This document shows positions 1-6,562 of a DNA stretch of 45,699 nt, one piece after another. The translations under genes and the position numbers were made by a program. The notes below the pieces were generated by a model, which was not told where the DNA came from, did not search any database, and saw nothing but the letters and a program-made list of their open reading frames with translations. Source of the DNA: a virus; the IMG/VR virus record IMGVR_UViG_3300005549_000005, positions 1 through 45,699 of that record; one strand, 5' to 3'. Numbering within the stretch: position 1 is the stretch's first letter; every line of letters begins with the position of its first letter.

Positions 1-68
1 TGTTGGGCAATCTGCAATTGGTTCACAAGGGATGCAGGCAGGTAGCATGGAACGTGCAAAGCAGTTAA
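1..68 (+). CDS. 3' end of HNH-like gene (second copy of 45600-45667)
   Basis: This is the C-terminal part of the zinc-binding HNH-like protein that starts at 45344, repeated here because of the terminal overlap. The frame begins at base 3 and reads LGNLQLVHKGCRQ before the stop at 66-68. It is not a separate gene; on the circular genome it is the end of the 45344 gene. Confidence 0.85.
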   Translation, partial: LGNLQLVHKGCRQVAWNVQSS

Positions 69-100
69 CCTCTAAAAGGAGCGCAACCATGCAGATCAGA
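1..100. repeat. Terminal direct repeat, left copy
   Basis: Bases 1-100 are identical to 45600-45699. The gene running off the right end continues in frame through this copy, so the two ends join into a circle. The repeat could be a true terminal redundancy, but a round 100-base length also fits an assembly overlap on a circular or circularly permuted molecule. Confidence 0.97.
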
Positions 101-286
101 GCGCAATTGCGGGCAAACGCAACGGGGGGCGCGACACCTACCAAAAACGCGCCTTTGCAGTACCATTGCATACAATCTCGATTCGAGGAGGAACCACAAA
201 TGCCAGCATGGTTTGACAGTGAGATGCTAGGTGGTGTGGTTCTGGTGTTAACCATGTGGTTGCTAGACTGGGCGATGGGAGACTGA
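89..286 (+). CDS. Small early protein with C-terminal membrane segment
   Basis: A 65-residue protein with no family I recognise. The ATG at 89 follows AAAAGGAG at a normal distance. The last 28 residues (from Met at base 200) contain a hydrophobic run, GGVVLVLTMWLLDWAMG, that could span a membrane. A second strong ribosome site, GAGGAGG, lies just before an in-frame ATG at 200, so a 28-residue peptide starting MPAWFDSE could be made alone, and this may even be the main product. It is followed three bases later by the gene at 290. Confidence 0.5.
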   Translation: MQIRAQLRANATGGATPTKNAPLQYHCIQSRFEEEPQMPAWFDSEMLGGVVLVLTMWLLDWAMGD

Positions 287-289
287 CCA

Positions 290-487
290 ATGCCAGACAT
301 CGTCTGCCACCACTGCGGCAAGACCAAGGCACAAGCGCAGCAATGCCGCAACGATGTTTTCATAAAGGCATACTTTGGGCCGAAGGATCACTGCGATTGC
401 AGTGATTGGTGGATAGCAAACCAGTTGGATCTTGGGTTGACGCCTACGGTGCGGCAGTGGGACCATGGGTTTGAGGTTACGTGGTAG
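290..487 (+). CDS. Small Cys/His-rich (zinc-finger-like) protein
   Basis: A 65-residue protein. It opens with MPDIVCHHCGKTKAQAQQC and has DHCDC further on, giving a C-x2-C and a C-x-C pair typical of a small metal-binding fold. Function is unknown. It starts 3 bases after the previous stop, so translation is probably coupled. It is one of about ten short Cys-rich proteins in this genome. Confidence 0.6.
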   Translation: MPDIVCHHCGKTKAQAQQCRNDVFIKAYFGPKDHCDCSDWWIANQLDLGLTPTVRQWDHGFEVTW

Positions 488-657
488 CAACAAATGCCGT
501 TACCATTATCCCCAAAAAGGAGGTGATGCCCAAACGGTTGCAATGGTTAGGGCGCGCACAGTGACAGGGGGGCGCCTTCGGGCCCGCGAGGGCTAGGGTG
601 ATCGGGTCACCAGCCAAAAGCGAAGTGCAGACCCTTCCCGAGAGCAAGCAACCGTGG

Positions 658-707
658 CCTGGCGGCCGGTTGGTTCGGAGATATCGCGAAGCCAGCCGCC
701 CGCCAGG
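658..707. other. Long hairpin upstream of early promoter
   Basis: An inverted repeat with 18-base arms (658-675 and 690-707) and a 14-base loop. As RNA it has one mismatch and two G-U pairs. It lies within the 488-768 gap, 23 bases before the -35 box at 731. There is no T-run, so it is not a classic intrinsic terminator. The rest of the gap (488-657) shows a ribosome-site-like AAAAAGGAGGTG at 514-525 but no convincing gene. Confidence 0.6.
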
Positions 708-730
708 TTGACCAAATCAGAGGAAAAGAC

Positions 731-759
731 TTGACAAGGCCGGGCGAACGTGGTATAAG
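731..759 (+). promoter_or_regulatory. Sigma70-type early promoter, extended -10
   Basis: TTGACA (731-736), a 17-base spacer ending in GTGG, then TATAAG (754-759). The TG one base before the -10 makes it an extended -10. It shares GTGGTATAAG with the promoter at 1747-1775. The predicted start of transcription, near 766, is only a few bases before the ATG at 769. Confidence 0.85.
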
Positions 760-768
760 GAAAGAGAG

Positions 769-897
769 ATGAGAGACATGGAACAGAGAAACCGGAAGGG
801 GTTGGGCAGACGCAAGGGCCGAAGGCCGGGAGTCAAAACCCAAACGCAGTGCTCCGGGCACCAGTCCTGTAACACAGGCGACTGTAATCACAGGTAG
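769..897 (+). CDS. Short basic peptide at start of early transcript
   Basis: A 42-residue ORF starting nine bases after the -10 box, so the message would be almost leaderless. The product is very basic (RKGLGRRKGRRPG) and ends in a Cys-rich tail (C-x5-C-x4-C). No homologue is recognised. It may instead be a non-coding leader of the 932 gene; the stop at 895-897 lies 34 bases before the next ATG. Confidence 0.35.
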   Translation: MRDMEQRNRKGLGRRKGRRPGVKTQTQCSGHQSCNTGDCNHR

Positions 898-931
898 CTA
901 GCAGTTAACCCCAAACCATAGGAGCAAGTCA

Positions 932-1525
932 ATGCCAAAGCCCAAGCAGGAGCGAATCGTCAACGACGACGGTGTGAACCGAACGGTGGAAATCGAGACC
1001 GCGGCCGGCGGTGAAGAGAAGGGTACGGTCAAGGCAACCTACACCATTCCCAGCAATGCCAGCGCCTTCCAGCACATGGTTCTGGGCCTGACCGATTCGC
1101 CTGATGGTGGAGCATTCGTCAAGTCAGTGTTTGGTCCCAATCGTGATGGGCAGGACGAGTCGCCGCTCGCCTTCGTCTATCGCATGTACGTCTCGGCCAT
1201 CGACAAGGCCCAGCGCGCCAGCGTCTACGAAGCGGTGCAGGCTGAAAGCACGATCATCACCGTGAACGGTGAGAAGATCGATCTCATGACCTACAAGCCC
1301 AAGAATCTCGTGACCGCGATCAATGGCATGCGCGGGCACCGGGCTTCGCAGTTGGCGCTGCTGGGCGTCGAAGACGCAAATGCGTCGGAGTCGGCCGACA
1401 AGGTCAAGGCTCTCGACAAGGGCCTGAAGTTCAATCAGTTCCAGACAGCCGGCCGCAAGCTGACCGAGGCTGGCACTGCCAAGGAGAACGTGGCGACTGG
1501 CATGCTGGAGCTGACCGCGGCCTAG
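932..1525 (+). CDS. Early protein of unknown function (197 aa)
   Basis: A 197-residue soluble protein preceded by ATAGGAG at a good distance from ATG 932. No motif is recognised. It is the first sizeable gene behind the strong promoter at 731-759, so it is probably made early and in quantity. Codon use is GC-rich at third positions, unlike the AT-rich small genes further on. It stands alone: a structured non-coding stretch of about 220 bases follows. Confidence 0.85.
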   Translation: MPKPKQERIVNDDGVNRTVEIETAAGGEEKGTVKATYTIPSNASAFQHMVLGLTDSPDGGAFVKSVFGPNRDGQDESPLAFVYRMYVSAIDKAQRASVYEAVQAESTIITVNGEKIDLMTYKPKNLVTAINGMRGHRASQLALLGVEDANASESADKVKALDKGLKFNQFQTAGRKLTEAGTAKENVATGMLELTAA

Positions 1526-1561
1526 CGGCAGAAGTTAGCGTCGGGAGTGGGGTAACTTAAG

Positions 1562-1611
1562 AGTTTGTTACTGCTATCGATGCTAACAAACTGTGGCTGG
1601 TCGTCCACAGT
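1562..1611. other. Two overlapping inverted repeats
   Basis: AGTTTGTTA (1562-1570) pairs with TAACAAACT (1584-1592), a perfect 9-base stem. CTGTGG (1591-1596) pairs with CCACAG (1605-1610), extended by A1590-T1611. The two stems share bases 1590-1592, so they cannot fully form together. They lie between the 932 gene and the next promoter and could be an attenuator, a processing site or an operator. Confidence 0.6.
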
Positions 1612-1655
1612 ATACTAAAAACCGACCACTTGCAACCGTTGTTGGTTGTCCCTCC

Positions 1656-1705
1656 GCTAGCATCCTAGGATTTATTTCAGCAATCGTAGGTCCTAGGGTG
1701 CTAGC
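1656..1705. other. Strong 15-bp hairpin containing GCTAGC and CCTAGG
   Basis: GCTAGCATCCTAGGA (1656-1670) pairs with TCCTAGGGTGCTAGC (1691-1705). The only non-identity is a G-U pair, and four further pairs (1671-1674 with 1687-1690, two of them G-U) extend the stem inwards. No U-run follows. It sits 42 bases before the -35 box of the 1747 promoter. Confidence 0.7.
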
Positions 1706-1746
1706 ATAAGCCTTACCAACCGTGCCAGTCTGGCACCCGATTTCGC

Positions 1747-1775
1747 TTGACTCGGGCCTAGGCCTGTGGTATAAG
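1747..1775 (+). promoter_or_regulatory. Sigma70-type promoter, extended -10
   Basis: TTGACT (1747-1752), a 17-base spacer ending in GTGG, then TATAAG (1770-1775). The last ten bases, GTGGTATAAG, are the same as at 731-759. The next ATG (1785) begins ten bases after the -10, so the transcript would have almost no 5' leader. Confidence 0.85.
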
Positions 1776-1784
1776 AGGGACGCA

Positions 1785-2099
1785 ATGGACAACCACCCCG
1801 CCCAATCGACCAGTGCCGACCCGGCCAGCCTAGCGGCCAGTCAAACCGACTCCCTGGCCGGCCTCTACAAACGCCGCGAGTGGCTCCTAGGAGAGCTCGC
1901 CGTCGTCAACATAGACATTCGGCACATCCTAGACGAAATCAAGCCTTTCGCAGTGAGTAGCGTTCATGAGGAAATGCGTCGAAACTCGCTAGCGCGTGTG
2001 GCGCGGCGGGTTCAAGAGGAACGCGAAAAGAGACTCACTCGCGCCACCGGCGGCGACAAGGTTGCTGGGGACATCCTTAAGGCTTTGATCTATGGCTAG
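1785..2099 (+). CDS. Hypothetical early protein, helical (104 aa)
   Basis: A 104-residue protein, MDNHPAQSTSADPAS onward. A polar N-terminus is followed by a long charged helical part rich in Arg and Glu (HEEMRRNSLARVARRVQEE). No family is recognised. ATG 1785 is chosen because protein-like sequence begins there, just after the promoter; there is no clear Shine-Dalgarno site, which fits leaderless translation. It overlaps the next gene by 8 bases. Confidence 0.65.
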   Translation: MDNHPAQSTSADPASLAASQTDSLAGLYKRREWLLGELAVVNIDIRHILDEIKPFAVSSVHEEMRRNSLARVARRVQEEREKRLTRATGGDKVAGDILKALIYG

Positions 2100-2262
2100 C
2101 GCTAGCGCCGAACCCACCAAACACACCTTGCATGGGTCCCGTTGTGGTGGCGTTGCCGCCAAGACCGGTTACCAGTGCAAGGCGCGAACGACAGTGTTTG
2201 TCGTGCGCAACGGGCAGTGGATAGCAAGGTGCTATCGGCATCGCAAGGTGACGAAACCATGA
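2092..2262 (+). CDS. Small phage zinc-binding protein
   Basis: A 56-residue protein with Cys and His spaced as RCGGVAAKTGYQC then RCYRH (C18, C29, C47, H50). This resembles the C-x(n)-G-x2-C ... C-x2-H motif common in short phage zinc-binding proteins. Function is unknown. It overlaps the gene before it by 8 bases and shares ATGA with the gene after it, so it is translationally coupled on both sides. Confidence 0.6.
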   Translation: MASASAEPTKHTLHGSRCGGVAAKTGYQCKARTTVFVVRNGQWIARCYRHRKVTKP

Positions 2263-2471
2263 GCAACGATGATTGGACGCGCGTAGAAGATGGTGAGTAC
2301 AACGAACAGCATATCCGTGCCTTTGGCCATTCAATCATGATCTTTAGCAACTACGATGAAGACCAATGGGAATGTATCATCAACGGAACGGATTGTTTCA
2401 CATTGGATGCGACGGAGATGCACGCAGCACGATTTGAAGCAATCAAAGAGGCCCGAAAATGGAACGCTTGA
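2259..2471 (+). CDS. Hypothetical small acidic protein (70 aa)
   Basis: A 70-residue protein, MSNDDWTRVEDGEY onward, acidic and rich in aromatic residues, with no recognised motif. The ATG overlaps the previous stop (ATGA at 2259-2262), and the 3' end overlaps the helicase start by 13 bases. Coupling suggests co-expression with the SprT-SNF2 protein. Confidence 0.7.
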   Translation: MSNDDWTRVEDGEYNEQHIRAFGHSIMIFSNYDEDQWECIINGTDCFTLDATEMHAARFEAIKEARKWNA

Positions 2472-4396
2472 GCGCGCCAGCTCCTGACGTGATCGACTAC
2501 CACGTCAAGCTAACCAACGTTCGCGATTTGGAACTATTCGCGAGTGCAATCAAGGATGCCTTGACCGGGCGCTTGCAAGACGAGCGTTTCTCGGCGATTC
2601 GCTTGCGAGGCGCGCCCCTCCGTTACAATGAATTCCTTGACGAAGGGAAGGCCGCGCTTCGAGGCGCACGCGGCGTGACTTACGAAAATGGGAACATGGA
2701 AGTACGAGAAACATCGTCTGCCTTGCAGCTAGCAGGAACCATCATTCATGAAATGGCCCACGCGCTAGTAGGAAACCAGCAAGCACACAATGACCATTGG
2801 CGTGCTGGCGCTAGAGCGCTAGGCTTGACTGTAGTCGAGGAAAAAGGTCAAGACTACAAGTGGGAAGATTTCGACAAGCACGCGCAAGTGGTCATTGAGG
2901 ATGCACTAGCGCGGTTCGCCCGGGAGTATCCCAAACTGGTCTATGATCCAAACATGATGATTCCGTGGCCTGCCGGCGTTGGCACGCACGAATGCCCGGG
3001 CGCAGACACCAGCCTAGGCAATGGTTGCTCACAACACAAAGTCCACATAATGAAGTTTCAAATCGACGGAATCCGTGAAATGCTAGCTCGCGAGGGAAAC
3101 ATCCTCCTAGCCGACGAGATGGGTTTGGGCAAGACCGTGGAAGTTATGGGTTACATAAACGCGACCCAACCCAAACGCATTTTGGTTGGTTGTCCCAACA
3201 ATGCAAAGTTAATCTGGAAACGACACTTCGAGCAGTTTGCAGTTGGAAACTACGAGCCAGAGGTAGCCGGCAGCGCAATCTACATGTTTGGTGATGTGGT
3301 TATCATAAACTATGAGGCCCTAGCCAAGTGGGGCCCGGCCCTCGCCAAACAAGAATGGGATTTGGTGGTTTACGATGAAGGTCATTACCTTAAAACTCCT
3401 AATACTAAACGATCCAGGGCAGCCTACGGGATCCACGGGGCCAAAACGATTATTGTTACCGGAACTCCAATTGTCAATTACCCTTACGAACTTTTCCCGC
3501 TTATCCACTATTTGGATAGAGAAAACTGGCCTGAATATGGACGCTTCGAGACTCAATTTGGTTCCCGTTCAAGTGAGCGTCTCGGAAGAAATCTCAATCG
3601 ATTGAACGCAATGCTACGCGCCACGATTATGACTCGGCGCTTGAAAAAGGATGTTTTGACAGAGCTCCCACGCAAGCGGCGCCAGATCGTTGAATTTGAG
3701 GTTCCACCAGAAGTCCAGAAGTTAATCGATGAAGAGAAAAAACTGTTTCAGACTGTGCAGGCGTCGCCCGGAGGGCCGGGCCCGGACGTGAGGCTTTTGA
3801 ATATCCTCAAAAACGAAAGCGACGTTGCCGGTGAAGACATCGACTGGGCAGCGATCATCGAGGAATTGAAATACACAAAGCGCTTCGCGTTTGAGGAAAT
3901 GGCGCGCATTGCGCATTTGATCGGGCTCGCCAAAGTCCCACTAGCAATCGAACATATCGAAAACGCCCTCGAAGCAAGGGAGAAGGTCATTGTATTTGGT
4001 CACCATCGTGATGTTCTCTCCCAAATTGCCGACGCCTTCAAGCCCGGTAGTGTGCTATTGCTTGGCGGAAACAGGGACCAGGCAATGGCAACCGAGCAGG
4101 CAGTCGCGCGATTCAATGATGATGACGATTGTCGAGTGTTTGTGGCACAAGTATCCATTGCACAAGGATATTCTATTAGGGGTTCTAGCACAGTCATATT
4201 CGTAGAAGAGGACTGGGTCCCCGGCATCATGACCCAAGCAGAGGACCGGGCGCATGGCATTGGACGTGGTGATGCTGACGCGCGAAGCATGTTGATTCAA
4301 CACTTAGTTTACGAGGATAGTTTGGATACCTACAAGGCTAAACTGACGATCAAGAAACAAAAGTCTATCGACCGGGCTGTGGGGAGTCCACGATGA
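2459..4396 (+). CDS. SprT-like metallopeptidase fused to SNF2-family helicase
   Basis: A 645-residue two-domain protein. Residues about 10-165 form a SprT-like domain: IIHEMAHALVG carries HEMAH (97-101), with further His at 110 and 113 as likely third zinc ligand. Residues about 195-645 form a SNF2-type superfamily 2 helicase: Walker A DEMGLGKT (219-226), DEGH box (306-309), TGTP motif III (334-337), and QAEDRAHGIGR motif VI (593-603). Between them HECPGADTSLGNGC could bind zinc. SprT-like proteases (eukaryotic SPRTN, yeast Wss1) cut proteins crosslinked to DNA; SNF2 proteins move along duplex DNA. I infer an enzyme that finds and removes proteins bound to phage DNA. Both active sites look intact. 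Confidence 0.9.
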   Translation: MERLSAPAPDVIDYHVKLTNVRDLELFASAIKDALTGRLQDERFSAIRLRGAPLRYNEFLDEGKAALRGARGVTYENGNMEVRETSSALQLAGTIIHEMAHALVGNQQAHNDHWRAGARALGLTVVEEKGQDYKWEDFDKHAQVVIEDALARFAREYPKLVYDPNMMIPWPAGVGTHECPGADTSLGNGCSQHKVHIMKFQIDGIREMLAREGNILLADEMGLGKTVEVMGYINATQPKRILVGCPNNAKLIWKRHFEQFAVGNYEPEVAGSAIYMFGDVVIINYEALAKWGPALAKQEWDLVVYDEGHYLKTPNTKRSRAAYGIHGAKTIIVTGTPIVNYPYELFPLIHYLDRENWPEYGRFETQFGSRSSERLGRNLNRLNAMLRATIMTRRLKKDVLTELPRKRRQIVEFEVPPEVQKLIDEEKKLFQTVQASPGGPGPDVRLLNILKNESDVAGEDIDWAAIIEELKYTKRFAFEEMARIAHLIGLAKVPLAIEHIENALEAREKVIVFGHHRDVLSQIADAFKPGSVLLLGGNRDQAMATEQAVARFNDDDDCRVFVAQVSIAQGYSIRGSSTVIFVEEDWVPGIMTQAEDRAHGIGRGDADARSMLIQHLVYEDSLDTYKAKLTIKKQKSIDRAVGSPR

Positions 4397-4413
4397 CAGG
4401 AGGTAACAATTCA

Positions 4414-4611
4414 ATGCCTCGATACACTACGAGTGATGCAGTCCACGCAACCCGCGACTGGCGCCACCGTGCGGCCCAACCCACTACATGGTGGGCCGCT
4501 GGGGTTTGCATTGCATTCCTTGCAGCTAGCGTGTGGCTAATCGTGGATTGGGACAATGACATTGTTTCGTGGCCGGTCCGGGCGCGGGGCATGGACATTC
4601 AGCAGCCATGA
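4414..4611 (+). CDS. Small single-pass membrane protein
   Basis: A 65-residue protein. The ATG at 4414 follows AGGAGG by eight bases; an upstream in-frame ATG at 4393 overlaps the helicase stop and is a weaker choice. Residues about 27-46 (WWAAGVCIAFLAASVWLIV) form one membrane helix with a basic N-terminal side, so it is probably an inner-membrane protein. The role is unknown; a lysis or superinfection role is possible but unsupported. Confidence 0.65.
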   Translation: MPRYTTSDAVHATRDWRHRAAQPTTWWAAGVCIAFLAASVWLIVDWDNDIVSWPVRARGMDIQQP

Positions 4612-4751
4612 CCAAACCCTCACCCGATTGGCTCCATCCGACAGTTGAAAGGCCCAATGGTTGTGACATTTCCTCAATGGCATTAGCCTTGTTCTTTAAG
4701 CGCAAGCCAACACCGGAAATGTTAAAGAACGCAAAGAATGAAACAAACTGA
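4608..4751 (+). CDS. Hypothetical 47-aa protein
   Basis: A 47-residue ORF whose ATG overlaps the previous stop (ATGA) and whose end overlaps the next start by 14 bases. The sequence MTKPSPDWLHPTVE then FFKRKPTPEMLKNAKNE resembles no family I know. The overlaps on both sides are the main support that it is translated. Confidence 0.5.
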   Translation: MTKPSPDWLHPTVERPNGCDISSMALALFFKRKPTPEMLKNAKNETN

Positions 4752-5133
4752 CAAAGTGCTCGTGGAGCTCGCGGACCACTTCCGCAAACGATTGAAACAT
4801 GCCCGATTGAGGAAACGTTGGGATTTAATCGAGTCACTAGAGCAAGAGTGTGCGGCAGCAAGAAATCAAATCCTGAAAGGAGAAGTGCCAATGGGAAAGA
4901 CGAAGGTTTGGAAAGATGCTTCGGGAGCCATGTATCATGACGAATGCTTCGAGGACGGGGAGTCCAGGGAAGGCTTCGAGCTCGTAGACTTGAATGATCT
5001 TGAAGATGATGATGCATGCGAGTCGTGTGGTGGGGAGTTCCTGGCCGGGCCTGACACCGACGAAGGCAATGAGGATGAAGAAGTCGAGGAAGAAAACGAA
5101 GTCGAAACCCCAAACCCACCGCAGACTGCCTAA
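4738..5133 (+). CDS. Zinc-ribbon-like protein with acidic tail
   Basis: A 131-residue protein. Residues 1-51 are basic and helical; 52-100 hold YHDEC and CESCGGEF, which together look like a zinc ribbon; the last 30 residues are extremely acidic (EGNEDEEVEEENEVE). An in-frame ATG at 4891 sits behind a strong AAAGGAG site, so a shorter 80-residue zinc-ribbon form may be made, possibly as the main product. Acidic tails of this kind occur in DNA mimics and partner-binding proteins, but no function can be assigned. Confidence 0.65.
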   Translation: MKQTDKVLVELADHFRKRLKHARLRKRWDLIESLEQECAAARNQILKGEVPMGKTKVWKDASGAMYHDECFEDGESREGFELVDLNDLEDDDACESCGGEFLAGPDTDEGNEDEEVEEENEVETPNPPQTA

Positions 5134-5207
5134 CTGAAATGCAAACCTTGGCGCGTCCGCATGTGTTGGAGCGGGGCAATGACTTACCGCATTGCGGGGG
5201 TCAATAG

Positions 5208-5642
5208 ATGACTGGCTTGCCAGCATCCGCGCCTGGCCAATGGCCCCGTGGCGAAATGGCAGACGTAGAAGGCTTAAAACCTTCCGATGCGCAAGCATCA
5301 TCCCGGTTCGAGTCCGGGCGGGGCTACCAACCTTGGCATAAACCTTGTCAGCATCCTGACGATCCAAAAAGGTTTGGGGTTTTTATTCCACGTGAAGTCA
5401 TCATCGATCTCTGGGGTTTCACTATCGATATAGGGATAACTAATGGACATAGCACAAAAGCTAATCAAAAAAATGAACTACGAACTGAAACACTGTTCTA
5501 TTTCGATGGTCTGAAGACAATTAATAAAGTCCACATGGATAAACGTCTAGCAGAGTATCTCCGAAATCAGGAATTTGATCCTAATCGAGAAATTGATATG
5601 CTATTTTCTAAAGAGGGTGTGATGTATTTCTATGCTCATTAA
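5208..5642 (+). CDS. Hypothetical protein whose ORF runs through the tRNA gene
   Basis: A 144-codon frame open from 5208. Its first 41 codons cover the tRNA-Leu gene (5242-5329), so the N-terminus is suspect. Protein-like sequence begins after the tRNA (FGVFIPREVIIDLWGF, later ETLFYFDGLKTINKVHM) and is AT-rich. No start codon exists in this frame between the tRNA and ATG 5534. Either the gene starts at 5208 behind GGGGGT, or tRNA insertion removed its original start. The product is unrecognised. Confidence 0.4.
   Translation: MTGLPASAPGQWPRGEMADVEGLKPSDAQASSRFESGRGYQPWHKPCQHPDDPKRFGVFIPREVIIDLWGFTIDIGITNGHSTKANQKNELRTETLFYFDGLKTINKVHMDKRLAEYLRNQEFDPNREIDMLFSKEGVMYFYAH
5242..5329 (+). tRNA. 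tRNA-Leu(UAA)
   Basis: A complete type II tRNA. The acceptor stem GGCCCCG pairs with CGGGGCT (5319-5325, one G-U pair). The anticodon stem GAAGG/CCTTC closes a seven-base loop with anticodon TAA (5275-5277). A long variable arm has stem GATGC/GCATC, and the T arm is CCCGG-TTCGAGT-CCGGG. The 3' CCA is encoded (5327-5329). It reads UUA codons, which are used in the AT-rich genes just downstream. Confidence 0.96.
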
Positions 5643-5853
5643 ACAACATCTAACAGTAACTTTACTTTGTGCTAATGCAGCAAGCTACATCGTGGGCCGT
5701 TTCGATCTAGCCATTCCCGGAGAGGAAGACGAAACTTGGTCCATAGTCTTGCATCGTACCGATTGGGCCACGTTCCTCTGGACATTGACACACGCACCCC
5801 GTGAATTTATGGTAGTCAAAATCAAAGGAGAGGAGCTACTCAATGCTGACTAA
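5632..5853 (+). CDS. Hypothetical protein (73 aa)
   Basis: A 73-residue protein, MLIKQHLTVTLL onward, with a mildly hydrophobic start and then soluble sequence with several Trp (WSIVLHRTDWATFLW). The ATG overlaps the end of the previous frame by 11 bases. No motif recognised. It overlaps the next gene by 11 bases. Confidence 0.6.
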   Translation: MLIKQHLTVTLLCANAASYIVGRFDLAIPGEEDETWSIVLHRTDWATFLWTLTHAPREFMVVKIKGEELLNAD

Positions 5854-6016
5854 GGAAGAAATCCTTGTGGTGACGGCGTCGGAGCGGGCGATCAGGGCAG
5901 GAAGAATAACGCCTTATATTCAATGGTCTTATTCTCATACAAAGGATACAATAGAATTAATCGGCGGGATTTTACCAAAAAGTATTGGTTGGCCAGAAGT
6001 TGATGTCTACACGTGA
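5843..6016 (+). CDS. Hypothetical protein ending at an in-frame TGA (57 aa)
   Basis: A 57-residue frame, MLTKEEILVVTASERAI onward, preceded by AAAGGAGAGGAG. It stops at TGA 6014-6016, but the same frame continues as protein-like sequence (PSKALAEFRYKSHIF) to 6223. Restoring one codon would give a 126-residue protein. So this is either a gene broken by a recent nonsense mutation, two coupled genes, or a readthrough product. Confidence 0.55.
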   Translation: MLTKEEILVVTASERAIRAGRITPYIQWSYSHTKDTIELIGGILPKSIGWPEVDVYT

Positions 6017-6076
6017 CCTTCCAAAGCCTTAGCGGAGTTCCGCTACAAATCACATATCTTCAATAACACTGCAACT

Positions 6077-6223
6077 ATGGAACAATGTCTCATTGAGATT
6101 GCAGAAGCCCTACAGCTTTCCCCTAAGCAGTATAACGACGATTGCCTCCACAATCCAGACCTAATGCGCGAACGATTCAAGGAGTTAAGACAAACCATTG
6201 AGGAGAGACCCAATGAGCACTAA
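6077..6223 (+). pseudogene. Downstream part of TGA-interrupted gene
   Basis: The frame of the 5843 gene carries on after the TGA at 6014-6016. An in-frame ATG at 6077 could give a 48-residue helical, charged peptide (MEQCLIEIAEALQLSPKQY), though no clear ribosome site precedes it. It overlaps the start of the 6213 gene by 11 bases, the overlap style seen for genuine gene ends here. This suggests the 5843-6223 stretch was one gene. Confidence 0.45.
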
Positions 6224-6413
6224 AACCCCACTACCAGCCTTGTCACCAGAGGAAGTAACCAAAAAGCTTCGGGCGAACCAAATTGGTATGTTGGAAGTAA
6301 TCAAGCGCAAGGCCGGGCCCTTGGTTGGGGCTATGCCTTCGGCCAACATGCGGGACCGGGCGCGGAAGATTTATGATCTAGCGCTTGAACTTCAGAATGA
6401 TTTGAGCAAATGA
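6213..6413 (+). CDS. Hypothetical small helical protein (66 aa)
   Basis: A 66-residue protein starting MSTKTPLPALSPEEV behind GAGGAGAG. It is basic and predicted helical (DRARKIYDLALELQNDL). No family recognised. It shares an ATGA overlap with the following gene. Confidence 0.65.
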   Translation: MSTKTPLPALSPEEVTKKLRANQIGMLEVIKRKAGPLVGAMPSANMRDRARKIYDLALELQNDLSK

Positions 6414-6562
6414 CAGCATACTGTAAACACCCTAAACTCATTCGGGTAGCTATCAGAGACCTCTCAGAATACAGAGAAGTTTGGCAATGTGAAGAATGTG
6501 AAACGACATGTGAGGAAATCGCTGAATTTAACTACATGAATAATAAAATGGATGCTCGATGA
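6410..6562 (+). CDS. Small Cys-rich protein (50 aa)
   Basis: A 50-residue ORF with ATGA overlaps at both ends (6410-6413 and 6559-6562). Residues MTAYCKHPKL and WQCEECETTC give C-x-H and C-x2-C-x3-C groups, consistent with a zinc-binding fold, and the rest is acidic. Too short for ordinary gene callers, but the exact coupling on both sides supports it. Function unknown. Confidence 0.6.
   Translation: MTAYCKHPKLIRVAIRDLSEYREVWQCEECETTCEEIAEFNYMNNKMDAR

Noticed and set aside
514-560. Strong AAAAAGGAGGTG ribosome-site-like sequence before ATG 525
   Set aside because: Only two bases separate it from the ATG and the frame encodes 12 residues; no credible gene follows.
607-891. 94-codon open frame on the minus strand
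   Set aside because: It lies opposite the early promoter and leader, its composition is not protein-like, and it has no ribosome site.
4526-5179. 217-codon minus-strand frame
   Set aside because: It lies opposite three coupled plus-strand genes and has no protein-like pattern.
5785-5813. TTGACA, 17-base spacer, TATGGT resembling a promoter
   Set aside because: It lies inside a coding gene, has a poor -10 and lacks the extended -10 shared by the other promoters.
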